In this document: positions 1-52,416 of the stretch, piece after piece
How positions within the stretch are numbered: the stretch's first letter is position 1
Layout: the number at the start of each line of letters is the position of its first letter
Source: Amoebidium appalachense
Lineage: Eukaryota; Ichthyosporea
DNA: 64,000 nucleotides
NCBI GenBank assembly: GCA_963693365.1
Contig: CAVNZM010000012.1
Coordinates: 7,626,001 to 7,690,000, forward strand
Direction of reading: 5' to 3'
The notes under the pieces: generated by a model
What the model saw: the letters and a program-made list of their open reading frames with translations, nothing else
What the model was told of the DNA's origin: nothing
Databases searched by the model: none
Made by a program: the position numbers and the translations under genes

Positions 1-398
1 TTGAATTTGTATGGGAGAGAGAGAGGGGGGGGGGGGGGGGGGGGAGGGATGGGGAAAGATGCAGAGAGATAGGCAGGCAGGCGGACAGACAGACAGACAG
101 ACAGACAAACAGGCTAACAGGCACAGAGACAGGCAGGCAGACAGGCAGACAGAGAGAGAAAAAAAGAGAGAGAGATAGTGTGTGTGTGTCTTCCTTACCG
201 CTTGATTTGGCGGTGAATGGGGCAGGGCAGCCGCCAAAAAAAAACCCAAAGGTACCTCTAAAAATTAACCAATAAAAACTAAAATCAAGGGAAGCTGGGG
301 AGGCGGGGTGGGAGGAGGGTTGCCAGCATGCACACACCTTTCCCCACGCATTTCTCATTTTCACATCTAACCATGTCCACCCACTCACCTCTCCACAG
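1..398. repeat. Intron or spacer with GA, poly-G and GACA/CAGG simple repeats
   Basis: There is a poly-G run near position 30, then GACA- and CAGG-type short tandem repeats (about 70-160) and a short TG run near 178. I see no coding signal. A splice acceptor (ccacag) lies at the right edge at 398, so this is probably the 3' part of an intron of the gene whose last exon follows. Confidence 0.6.
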
Positions 399-913
399 AG
401 GTACAAAGCGGAACCGCTCTCCCCGTTATCCAACACCCCCTCCTACGTCTCGACAACTCAACCATGCCCCCTCCCCCCGGCGTCGCCCCCACATACACCC
501 CCTCACCAGACACCAACCCACAAGACGCTACCGCGGATTCTGTAAACACTACACCAATGTCCATGGGACTTCTTATCTCGTTGATTCTATTGGCTATTTC
601 CATTTTGACTTTATGCTGTGTCGTTCTCGGAGGGATGTTTTTGACTTTTATGCAGCAACAGACGCGAAAACGCCATCGTGCCACCGCGCCCGTTTTTGGA
701 AATTCAAACGCTTCTATGCTAGCATCTTCAACGGTTATGACTGCACATCTACTTTCGCACACGCAAGAAAGCGAAATTGGGGTGAGTGTTGTCGATGGTG
801 ACGGGATGATTGCACCCGCTACACCTCCGGTGGAGAAATTGGAGAAAAGACCAACGGAAACGGAAGTGGAAGAAGGGGTGGGTGCCTTAGGACGCATGGA
901 GGCACACGTTTAA
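399..913 (+). CDS. Last exon of a single-pass membrane protein (partial gene, 5' part outside the window)
   Basis: The exon begins after a ccacag acceptor and is open to a TAA at 911-913, about 170 codons. The frame continues upstream of the first ATG (464) without a stop back to the acceptor, so that ATG is probably internal. The product has a Pro/Ser/Thr-rich segment with N-glycosylation sequons (NST, NTT), then a strongly hydrophobic stretch (GLLISLILLAISILTLCC and on, about 27 residues), a basic stop-transfer cluster (QQQTRKRHR), and an acidic cytoplasmic tail of about 80 residues. That order suggests a type I plasma-membrane or endomembrane protein whose ectodomain is encoded to the left. 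I do not recognise a family, so the function is unknown. The acceptor could also be read two bases later, at 401, by a different splice register. Confidence 0.55.
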
Positions 914-1111
914 TCGGAATTTCACGATTCTCATCTGCTCCCCCTCCCCCCCCCCCCCCCCCCTCCCTCCCCGTCCCCCCCCTCCCCCCCCCCCCTCCTC
1001 CCCAGATTCCGTTTAGACTCACCCACGTCCACATACACACAGACACACACACGCACACACCATGCGCACGCGCATGCACACACCCACGGTCATACACGCA
1101 CGCGCGCGCGT

Positions 1112-1184
<73 letters not shown>

Positions 1185-1836
1185 CACACACGCCCACACA
1201 CACACAACAAAACCAAACCAAACCAAATAAAACCAAACGAAACCATAGGTGTAGTTTTACAGCACTCACTTGTCCCCCCCCCTTTTTTTCATGGTTTGTT
1301 ATACCACCAAGTATGGATCAAGTTATTCTTTGATGCCGGGGGATGAGTTCGGAAAAAGCTCTACTTGTGCAGTGTCATTTAGTAGAGTTTTTTTTTTATT
1401 TGTTTGTTCGGGCAGGCATGTGAGGAACAAGGAAGGCACGCATACGCTGGAATATATTTTTGGTTCACTCTATATCTCTCTCCAATTAAAAGTAAACAAT
1501 CGGCATCCGCAATTTTGTATTGTTGTTCACGAAATCATTCAGTTCCAAGTTCCCTTTTACTAATAATGTCGCCTGTGCCCTAGTAGTGAACCAGAATCAT
1601 GGACAAAATCCCCCTATTGTATTTTTCTTTCAAGACTTTCTGTAGTAAGTTGCAGTTTGTTTACAAGTACGTATAGCATAAACTTTCGACAGAGAAATCA
1701 TTGTCACATATTCAGACCCTGCAATTTGCAGTGGAATAAATCAAAGAAAAAAGAAAAACCTGCATGCAATAAATCAGATCAGACCCGGCGCCGCCGCCGG
1801 CGGGCTGTCTCGGACCCTCCTCCTCCTCCTCCTCCC

Positions 1837-1872
<36 letters not shown>

Positions 1873-2141
1873 CCCCGGAGTCCCTCTCACCCAAATACAC
1901 AGACACACACACACACATACACAGACACACACACACACACGCACACACACACACATGCATATGTGCACACACATACACACCAACACACGCTTCCCCGCCC
2001 CTCCGGCATCGATACGCAGTTGTCCACCGTTCGGCCCCGCCGCGGTACCCCCATGGCCTCCCCGGCTTGCAATTGGCACCCCACCCTCCCCTCAGTAGTA
2101 TGATCAAGTAGCTCAACGTTGACCCCGGGGTCATTAACTCC

Positions 2142-2195
<54 letters not shown>

Positions 2196-2539
2196 ACACG
2201 GGGCGGCTCCCCGGGTGACCACTAGGCTGGCACCACCAGCCATCGATCCACCAGGTGCACAGTGGAGCCCCGCCCCCCCCCCCCCCCCCCCCCCCCCTCC
2301 CTCCCCCCCCCCCCCCCCCCCCCCCACCCCCACCCCACCCCACCCCACGTGCACTCCCGCCCACCCGCCCACAGGCCTCCACGTGCACCCCCCCACGGCG
2401 ATGTCTTTAGTACTGGTAGGATGTAGAAACAGCTCAACGGCAGCTGCATCGATCGTAACTTACGTATGTAAAGGGTAATTACTTCGTGGGGTGCCACGGA
2501 GGGGAGGGGGGAAGGGGGGGAGGGAGAGGGGGGGGGGGG

Positions 2540-2573
<34 letters not shown>

Positions 2574-3920
2574 GGGGTCGCCGTCTGTGATACCAGCACT
2601 CACACACTGGGCCGGTGGCGCCGTTTTAGTCAGAGTAACTGCTAATTCGTGTGCACCCCACGGCCGGCTGCAGATTTTCAGGCGTGCGCGGCCGTCGAAG
2701 TGTCAGTAGCTATAATATTAGTAGCCATGAGTTGTATACGTTGTCCCCAGAATTGCACGCATGTTTTTTTCCACGGTGTGTGTACGGTACTGTCACACGG
2801 TGTTTGTGCGTGTATGTGTGTGTGTGTGTGTGTGAACGTTCTGTTGACTGTTCAGCCATGGCCACGAATCGGTTCACATGTATCTGTGAAACGATTGGCT
2901 GTTTCAGTCAGCTGTTTTCTTATTGGCTTACATAAATCTCCCGTGGTTCCCCCAGCTGATCATGAGTCATTGCCATTCAGCGGCTGGTGATTTGGATTAT
3001 TCACAGAAGATTTTTATACGTAGTTTTTCTGCAAGGCATCTCCCCTTTAAATTTTCTCATTTCCCCTCCCTTTTTCCATGAAAAAAAGGGGATATTCGGG
3101 TAACATGCATGCTGTCCCCGACCGCCGGTCAAGGAATCTGTGGCATGCGCCCCCACATACAACATCTTTAGATTTTCCGCAATCAAGAAATAATATACGG
3201 CCTCGGCCCACCCCGGTCCCGCCGTCCCATGGCCAGGGGGCAGGTGGTGTAGCGCATGTTTCCATTCTGCAGCTCGCTGCTTAGCATAAAGGTAAAATAG
3301 CAGTTAATTCACAACATTGCAAGAAATAACAGAGTTTCTCGGTGGTCATTTAGTGTCACTAGAGTGTCTAAATGAATGTCAATGGATCATGAAAAAATTT
3401 ATGAGACCCATTTTACTGCAACATTTCAAAACCCTGTAAATTTGGGTAATGGAGGTTAATTTGCCTGAAGTGCCGAACCGTTGCTGGAAACACCACAGTC
3501 TTGTGTGCGCTGTTCAGCCTTGTTGTAGCAGAACTTACGTTGCTGGATGGCTGCTCTTAGGTTGCATTACAGTTACGTATACATACAATAATTAAATAAA
3601 TCTACATTTACAGACACTAGTAACATATGTGGGTGGAGTGGAAGTAGCTAGCACCTGGCCACCTTTCTTTCTTTCTAAATTCTGCCGACAAAAAATAGGC
3701 GCACAAATAACTCATAAAGCCCGTACGGTGGCCTGCATGCACGAGCAGGAAATCGTTCGGGCACGGTGGCTTGGGCCCTACAAACAGGCATCAAACTAAT
3801 AGCACATGTTATAATGACAGGCATACGGTAACCGGCTTTTTTTTTCCAGCTTTCCAGGCACCCACGCGCACAGACACAGCCTCAGCACATCACTAAACCG
3901 ATCCTGGAAAAACCGTTATT
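914..3920. repeat. Intergenic low-complexity tract, no gene seen
   Basis: This is dominated by (CA)n at about 1115-1182, a CCG/poly-C block at 1790-1870, (CA)n at 1900-1990, poly-C at 2144-2195 and 2272-2330, and a poly-G block at 2525-2572. The open frames here are only poly-Pro, poly-Gly, Cys-Val or His-Thr repeats. From 2600 to 3900 the DNA is of ordinary complexity but has no convincing open frame or splice-bounded exon. The last few hundred bases probably hold the promoter and 5' UTR of the PC-esterase gene. Confidence 0.6.
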
Positions 3921-5737
3921 ATGTCCGTTTTGAATAAGCAGCGAAGCCCATCACCGGGCTTCCTGCGACCCGGCCACCTCCGGTCGTTGATCCTCAATGC
4001 AACTCTTCTAGCCTGTGTAGTTTCTTTCTTCTTTGGCCACGGCCCATTTTTGTGGGTGATGAATGTTTTCGCCTACCAAATACCAAGTTTTCCTGGTGTT
4101 GATTTGCTACGAAGCACACCACCTTTGCAAAACACAATAACAACGCTAACACAATTACCACACACAGTTCAGTCACCATTCCAATCGGGTGTGAGTAGGA
4201 GCACAGACCCTGCTTCTGTCACCACACCACCCTTTTCTGAAACAACAATTTTCACACGCACGACACCACCACCACCACCACCAACCAAAGCACCATCACA
4301 ACCCGGTGTTTACTCTCAGACGGTGCCAGCGCAAAACACATCCACACCAACAACAAAACTGGGTTCCTCCTCCGTTTCGAGTAAACAGAGCAAATATGCC
4401 ATCACTATTTCCACTACTATTCCACACTCTCCATCCCAACTACCACCTCCGAATGATACCTCGACTGACGGAAGGGTCGAGATATCCAAGGAAAATTCCG
4501 TTTATGGAAAATCTACGTGCCGATATTTGTATGGGACAGGTGAAAATATCTGCAATATGATTGATCGTGTGGGTAAGATCGCTTTAGCTACAAATACATC
4601 TGGGGCGAGCGAATACAACAAGGGTGAATGGGTGCGAAATTGCAATGCGGAAATCCTATCCCGCGTATATCCAAATAACACGGTCAGCCCGGTTGAAGCA
4701 TGGAGATATGCATACAATATATCCAGAAACGAAACTCGGTATGCGCTTTTCACTGAGGGAGGGGTAAGATATCATTTCCCATGTTTCAATGAGAGCGACA
4801 AGACGCGATCTGCGCAAAAGGCCGACACGTTGAATTTCTATTGGCAGCCGGATTCGTGCGGGCTTCATTCATTTGACGCTCAAAACATGCAAAGAATATT
4901 TGCAAACCACAACATTTTGTTTGTGGGTGATTCACTTTTGGGCCAACTAGCACGCAGTATCCGCGAACTTTCGGGCCTGTCTGAGTATATCGAAAGGCCG
5001 AATATCAACAGTGCGGGGGGATCCTTTATCGCCAAACGTGGAGATTCGACGATGCGATTCATCAAATCGTTCACTCTCATAAACCACAGAAATCTGCAAG
5101 TCATGCCCCCAGACATCTACGAGTTATGCGCGAGCAAGGAACCAAGGCTGTTGCGAGATTTTCCCGGGGGGGGAACCAAACGGAAATTGAAGCGGAAAAT
5201 GGTCGAATCAGGCAGCTTCAAAAGCGAAGGAATGATTACTGCCCACCACGGCACGACCACAAGCATTTATTGAGCCACGCCAGCTGGGCGCGAAATTTGA
5301 CCGGGGTCGATGTGTTAATTTTCAACACCGGGCACCATTGGAACAGGGAGGGGTTTGATAACTACAAGAAGATGGTGCATAATGTTGTGAAATATCTCGC
5401 TGAAAATTTCAGCGGGAAAGTGGTTTTTATGTCAACCAGCCCCGGCCATGTAGAGTGTATGAAGTATAGGGAGCCAACTGCGAAACCAATACCAAACCCT
5501 TCTCTTTTGGATGTATACCATTGGGAGGGACCGAAGGAGCACGAGAGCATATGGGGTCGTGAATTTGCACAGACCCCGCTTGTGTCAAATTTCACGTATT
5601 TTCATGTTGACGGTATGAGTTTGCTTAGGCCGGATGGTCACCCGACGGAACAAGACTGTTTGCATTATTGTGTCCCGGGGGTGCCTGACACGTGGTCACA
5701 GGCACTGTATAATTTGCTGTTGCAGTTTTTGGCATGA
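3921..5737 (+). CDS. PC-esterase (TBL/GDSL-like) type II membrane protein, frame broken once
   Basis: The protein is probably a Golgi glycan O-acetyltransferase-like enzyme of the PC-esterase family (trichome-birefringence-like proteins, CASD1 N-domain). Residues 1-22 are basic, about 23-50 form a signal anchor, and about 55-190 are a Ser/Thr/Pro stem. The domain then starts with a GEWV motif and W-x-P-D-S-C near residue 315. The nucleophile motif FVGDSLLGQ places Ser338 in the classic GDS block. The second part carries FNTGHHWN, DGHPT and the DCLHYC motif (the DxxH pair), then PGVPDTW. The two parts lie in different frames: the first runs to a stop at 5273, the second is open from before 5126 to 5737. 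A G8 run at 5166-5173 lies in the overlap, and one more G would join them. This is a sequencing or assembly indel or a real frameshift. The start at 3921 is the first ATG before the signal anchor. Confidence 0.75.
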
Positions 5738-5998
5738 TTTAGCGTGAGTCTTCGAACTCAGTAAAACTTTGCGGTGATGATTAGATTAGTTCAGTGTATG
5801 CATTATATGAATTCCCGGCCTATCTATATTAGCATGTAACCACTGAATTTAGTTACGGGTATTAGTGGCCAGTACGGCATGATAGTGTATTAGTTGGGGC
5901 TGTGCAAAATTTAATAGTATTGATCACTGTTCTCGTATAGAGGGCGCGAAAGTGTGCAATTGAAGTCACCCCATCAATCGGTCCCACCTCCCCCTCCC

Positions 5999-6037
<39 letters not shown>

Positions 6038-6513
6038 CCCCAACCCAACACACACACACACACACCACCACCACCACCTCACATACACCCCATGGACACA
6101 CATGCACACCTGCGCGGCCTACATTTACCCACCTCAAACCTACTGCGATGTCCTTGACAATACCCCCCCCCACCCACCACCACCACCACCACGTGCACCC
6201 CCCTACATGTACAAGCACACACTTAAAAAAAAAAACTAAATTAAAAAAATGAAGAAGAACAAGACGACAAGAGGAAAAAAGGACCATTCCCCACAAAACA
6301 TCTACTTGCTACTAGTCATGAGATCCTAGCAGCCCTCCTATCTTGAAGCCAGCCCCCCCCCCCCTTTCCCCCCAATCACTTAACCCTCCCTTGAGAACGG
6401 GCTCTGGTTCTTACGCAAACTCTTCATGTGTGGCCCAGTAGTTTGAACTTTGCATTGTGTTCTCCGCTATGATCGTGACTGTGTACTTGCTCCAACAACC
6501 CCCCTCCCCCCCC

Positions 6514-6544
<31 letters not shown>

Positions 6545-6938
6545 ACACATGCACACCCACCCACACACACACACACACAAAGTGTTCGTGGCTCGAGCTC
6601 TTCGTATCTCCCTTCTTGCCCGTGGCAATATAAAGTCGAGGGCATCTTAGCGGTTGATCGATATGTCCACCAATGATCACAGATCTTTCGTAAACCAATC
6701 CGACAATGTGCACTTTTCAAGTACATGTGGTTACATCACCAGGTGCATCGAGCCATGTGGCCTTTCGAGCGCCGCGGTGAACTCTCGGCCCATGGGAAGG
6801 GTGGAGTGTACGTGAGTTGGGAGCCTTGCCAGCTAATATGGTGTGTGTGTGTATGTGTGTGTGTGTGTGTGTGGGGGGGTGTGGGGGGGGGGGGGGGGGG
6901 GGGGAGGGGGGGGGAGTGTGGGGGGGGAAGGGTGAGGA

Positions 6939-6980
<42 letters not shown>

Positions 6981-7613
6981 GGTGCGCGTCTGTGTTTGCC
7001 AAACGGTGTGTTGGTACACTGTGCGCACATGTGTAGAAGAAAGTTGTGTGTCTGAATACACATGTGCTCACATGTGAGCTTGTGGTACTGACACCTAAAC
7101 ACGCCATAAAACAGAACACTCATCATTTTGGTGCTTTTATCGTGAGGGCAAGAGCTAGGTGGGCGGGAGGGCGGGGGTTGGGGCAAGAGCTAGGCGGGCG
7201 GGAGGGGTCGGAGTATACGTATACACCAGCACTGGTGCCATACGTTCCAAAGCAGTTGGTCAGCCTCTGTACACAAAACTATTTTCTTATTCTGTTGCGC
7301 TCAACACACACTGTGTCCTCTTAGGAACCGTGTCAGGCAACTAATTTGATCATTTACATCCCCCCCCCCCCCCCCCCCCCCCCCCCCCATCCCGTCCACC
7401 CCCCTCCCCCCAACCTTTGTGGGGCCGATTGCATATCTCAGGGTTTGTACATTCATAAATTTATCAAAGAGTCAATCTATCTTAAAAAATCCACCGCTTG
7501 CTCTTTACTGAACCCACATAAACTTTCAGGTATATACTTGTTGGAATATTCCAATATTCGAATATATAAAATAGTTTCGTACTATCCCATGAAATTCAAT
7601 TATAAATTCGAAT
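5738..7613. repeat. Spacer with poly-C/poly-G and (CA)n tracts
   Basis: It holds poly-C at about 5999-6035, 6510-6530 and 7361-7388, a dense G block at 6887-6979, and short CA/TG runs. The piece at about 6390-6500 resembles a second piece at about 33195-33310 in a BRCA2 intron (see findings). I see no gene. The poly-Pro and poly-Gly open frames here are repeat translations. The left part should hold the PC-esterase 3' UTR, the right part the methyltransferase 3' UTR. Confidence 0.55.
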
Positions 7614-7991
7614 TTAGGATTGCATTTTGCGCAAAACCAGTGCCGTCATTGCAGCCGGCCCATCTCTGCTCATTTCTACCATTTTCTCGCACACCAGCCG
7701 CCCCTTCGATAGGTTCACCAACTGATCCCGGCGCCTGCAAGAATTAAAACCAGTGTTAAAACTTAAAATCCAAGACATATCCAATCACAATAGTGTATAC
7801 AACGAACTAACGAAGCCAGGTCACGTGCGGGTAGGATCAAGGGTTAGAGAGAGGAAGTACCCCTTCAGGGGGGAGGGAGGAGGGAGGGGGGAGGGGGATG
7901 GAAAGGAGAATAGAAGGAAGCAAACACTTGAAGATGGAGGTAGGTTTTTTTTTTTTTTTTTTGGTTTGTTAAAGGGGGAGGAGGGGGGACG

Positions 7992-8022
<31 letters not shown>

Positions 8023-8188
8023 AGGAGGCTTTTGTATATAAGAGTGTGATTGTGAGCGTGTGTGGGTACTCGAGCGCAAGAACGTGCATGTGGTAGTTTA
8101 ATTTAACTAGCACGTTCTCTTGTGCATTTATATCACATCTTATATGTGCACGAAAGCGGGCTATAGACCCTTCCCTCCCCCCTTCTCC

Positions 8189-8225
<37 letters not shown>

Positions 8226-8239
8226 CCCCCCCCCCCCCC

Positions 8240-8289
<50 letters not shown>

Positions 8290-9637
8290 CCACCCAAACA
8301 AACAAACACACACACACACACACAGCCCAAAAAAAAGAAAGAAAAAAATGAAAGGGGAAAAAAAACCCAGCAACAAAAGTGTTTGTGACTCGACGGATGG
8401 ATTTTATAGTGTGTGTTCCCAATAAAGCCGGGGATGCCCTATGCATATAAAGGAAGAGTGAGTCAGGGGGAGAGGCAGGGGGTGGGTGGGTTGGTGGGTG
8501 GATGGGTGAGGGGTTGGGGGTTGAGGGGTTGAAAGGGGGGGGGGGAGGAAGGGGTGGCCAAAAAGTTAAGGAAACGGGAAAGTTCGACTGACACGGGAAG
8601 AGGTAGGGAATTGGGTGGGTGGGTTTGAGGGGAGGGAGAATGCGAGAAAACGGAGCAGGATGGGTTGGGGAAGGGAGGGAGGGAAGGGAGGTGGGAACGC
8701 ATGAGGGAGGGGAGGGGGGGGGGGGGGGGGAGAGAGAGAGAGAGAGAGAGAGACATGCTCAATAAAAGAGTTGGGCAAAAAGGAAAAATGATGCGGAAGG
8801 AAAGCAAGACAGTAAGGAGGTATGGTAATGGAAGAAGATGGAGGGAGGGGGGAGGGGGGGGGGGGGGGGGGGGGAGGGGAGAGAAGAGAGTGGCACCACG
8901 GGATGAGAGAGAAGTGGCGGAGAGGCGGTAAAAAGGACAGATAAATAGAGAAAAGGGGAAGAAACCGAGGGCAGGGTACGAACCAAATTGCACACAGTAC
9001 ATTGCAAAATACCCTTGAACAAAACGCGCATATTGCATTGTAAAACATCCTTAAACAAATCGAACACGGTATATTGCAAAACGTGCTCAAACAAAGCGGA
9101 TGAACACAACACACCTAAAAGAAAGCGCACACAATACATCACAAAAAAAAACACACCTAAAACAAAGTGCACACAGTACAATGCAATACGTACTTTTCTA
9201 CTGGGATGCCACCAGTCACCACCAACAGTACTCCCCCGGAGTAACATACGCTTGAACAAAGCACACATATTGCATTGCATACCCAAACAAAGTGCACACA
9301 GCACGTTGCAAAACGTAATTTAACAAAGCGGAAGACATCAAAAAACAAAACACACCTAAAACACAGTGCAATAGTGCAATAAAAAACGTACTTTTCCACA
9401 GGGTTGCCACCAGTCACCACCAACAGTATCCCCCCCGGCACCAGCACCCCAAGCAGCTCCCTTACGTAAGCACACACATCCTCATCCGGGCCACAGCTAA
9501 TTGCATCCAACGTGGCTTTGTCAATTACGACATCAAAGGAGTTTGGGCCAAAAACGCTCGAGAGTTCGCGGCAGTCGGCAAGAACATAGGATACGTCGCT
9601 ACTGGAGGAAGAGGACTGGAGTGCTTGGATGCATACC

Positions 9638-9733
<96 letters not shown>

Positions 9734-9786
9734 GGGGGGAAGGAGAGAAGGGGCGGCGGCGGCGGTGGGGACGGGGGGGGGGGGGA

Positions 9787-9817
<31 letters not shown>

Positions 9818-9871
9818 GAAAGGGGGATGTTGTGTGTGCGTGTGTGTGCCCATGTATGTGTGGGGGGGAAT

Positions 9872-9946
<75 letters not shown>

Positions 9947-9972
9947 ATGTGTGTATGTGTGGGGGGAGGATG

Positions 9973-10064
<92 letters not shown>

Positions 10065-11251
10065 GTGCGTACGTGCGTGCACCTGTGTGTGTGTGTATTT
10101 CCCGGGGGGGAACATGTTGAGTGTGTTTGTGTGTGTGCGTGTGCGCGTGCATGCGCATTTTTGTGCTATTTCAAGTTCTTGTCCTTCTTTTTGTGGGGGG
10201 AGGAGGGGGGGGCGGGGCGGAGGGAAAATGTATAGACGGGTGGGAGTCAGCGAACTGGAGAAAAGGAGGAGGGGCGGGAGGATGAGGGAGGGAGGGGGAA
10301 CGATGGAGGGAGCGAGGGGCACGGGACTGGCTATGTGACTGTGTATGTATGTGAGGGTTGTGTGTTCGATGAGCATGTGTATATAGTGGTGTGCTTTAAA
10401 GAAAAGAAAATCCTTCGACCAAGAAGAGAAACTGTAACGTGGCAGACAGAAGGCAGCCACACAGGCTGCAAATAGAACTGAGGTAGTTGAGTGGAAAATA
10501 ACACTGGATTGGCAGACGGTAAACAAGTACGGTTTTAGCTTGCAGACTCTCTCAAATCTCTTGCATTTATAGACTCTCTCGAATCTCTTGCATACATTTT
10601 ATGCCAGATGTGTCAGTGTGCTTGTGTATGTGTGCCAAGGTGCTTTTGCACGTGAGACGCAGGGGAATTGAGTGCGCGCGCGCGCACGTATGTGTGTGTG
10701 TGTGCGTGGGTGTTTTTTTTTGTGTGCGTGTGTGTGTGTGTGCAGTGTGGGGGAGTGCACGAGTGTGAGTGCGAGTGTGTCTGAGTGTGCGTGAGTGAGT
10801 GAGTGAGTGTGTGTGTGAGTGTGGGTGTGCGTATATATGTATATTATTGTGTGTTATGTGTGTATATGTGCGTGTGCGTGCATGTGCTTGCCTTTATGTC
10901 CTTAAGCGCGTATGTGTTGTGCTTTTGTTTTGTGTGTGGTGCTTGTGTGTGCTGCTTGTTTTTTGTCGGGGGGGATACAAGGGTGCATGGGTATAATGCG
11001 TAAAGGACACCTACCTCGCTATAATCACAAGCGACTACTCTCGTAAATCCGTATTTGCTCACAAAATCTCTCGCGAGAGGGCTGTTCCCACATCCACAAT
11101 CAAGCAGTCTTTGTATGTTTGTAACCCCTGCCTCACTCAACAAGGGCCAGAGATGGGAGGCACGGATGTTGTACCACTCAAACGTATCATCCCATTTGGT
11201 CTTGTAGCGGTCCTCCCAGTATTCTTTCTCTTCGTAAGATGTTGCAGACAT
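7614..11251 (-). CDS. METTL13/EEF1AKMT4-type class I SAM methyltransferase, three exons, about 200 aa
   Basis: Exons on the minus strand are 11251-11015, 9636-9392 and 7734-7614; phases join exactly (237+245+121=603 nt, stop TAA at 7616-7614). The start [16 protein letters not shown] is typical of this family. Motif I is [14 protein letters not shown], followed by the acidic ribose-binding CDYSEV, which spans the first intron. Motif II/post-I is [16 protein letters not shown], and [14 protein letters not shown] gives the late strand. The last exon supplies the short C-terminal strand. Relatives methylate lysines or the N-terminus of elongation factor eEF1A. The substrate here is inferred only, and a generic small METTL is possible. 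Intron 1 holds three long (TG)n blocks (plus strand). Intron 2 holds poly-G/poly-C blocks and a duplicated copy of the end of exon 2 (see findings). The gene is head to head with BRCA2. Confidence 0.8.
8990..9391 (-). repeat. Degenerate minisatellite in methyltransferase intron 2 carrying a copy of the exon 2 end
   Basis: Diverged units of about 33-45 bp share TTGCAAAACGT and ACAAAGCG-like cores (plus strand) from about 8990 to the exon 2 donor at 9391. One unit (9194-9238) carries a decayed copy of the last 15 codons of exon 2, reading [15 protein letters not shown] against [15 protein letters not shown] in the real exon. The donor GTACGT is kept after it. Confidence 0.7.
9637..10080. repeat. 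Three consecutive (TG)n arrays in methyltransferase intron 1
   Basis: Nearly pure TG arrays lie at about 9639-9733, 9873-9941 and 9975-10050, separated by G-rich and GA-rich spacers. On the sense (minus) strand they are (CA)n. The first one directly provides the acceptor of exon 2 (acacag before 9636). Confidence 0.9.

Positions 11252-52416
<41,165 letters not shown>

Noticed and set aside
1019-1246. Open frames of Cys-Val, His-Thr, Pro or Gly repeats here and at dozens of other places
   Set aside because: They are six-frame translations of (TG)n, (CA)n, poly-C and poly-G tracts, with no start context, splice logic or family resemblance.
9850-10158. CRISPR-like regular repeats
   Set aside because: Units are dinucleotide microsatellites in a eukaryotic intron, without distinct spacers or cas genes.
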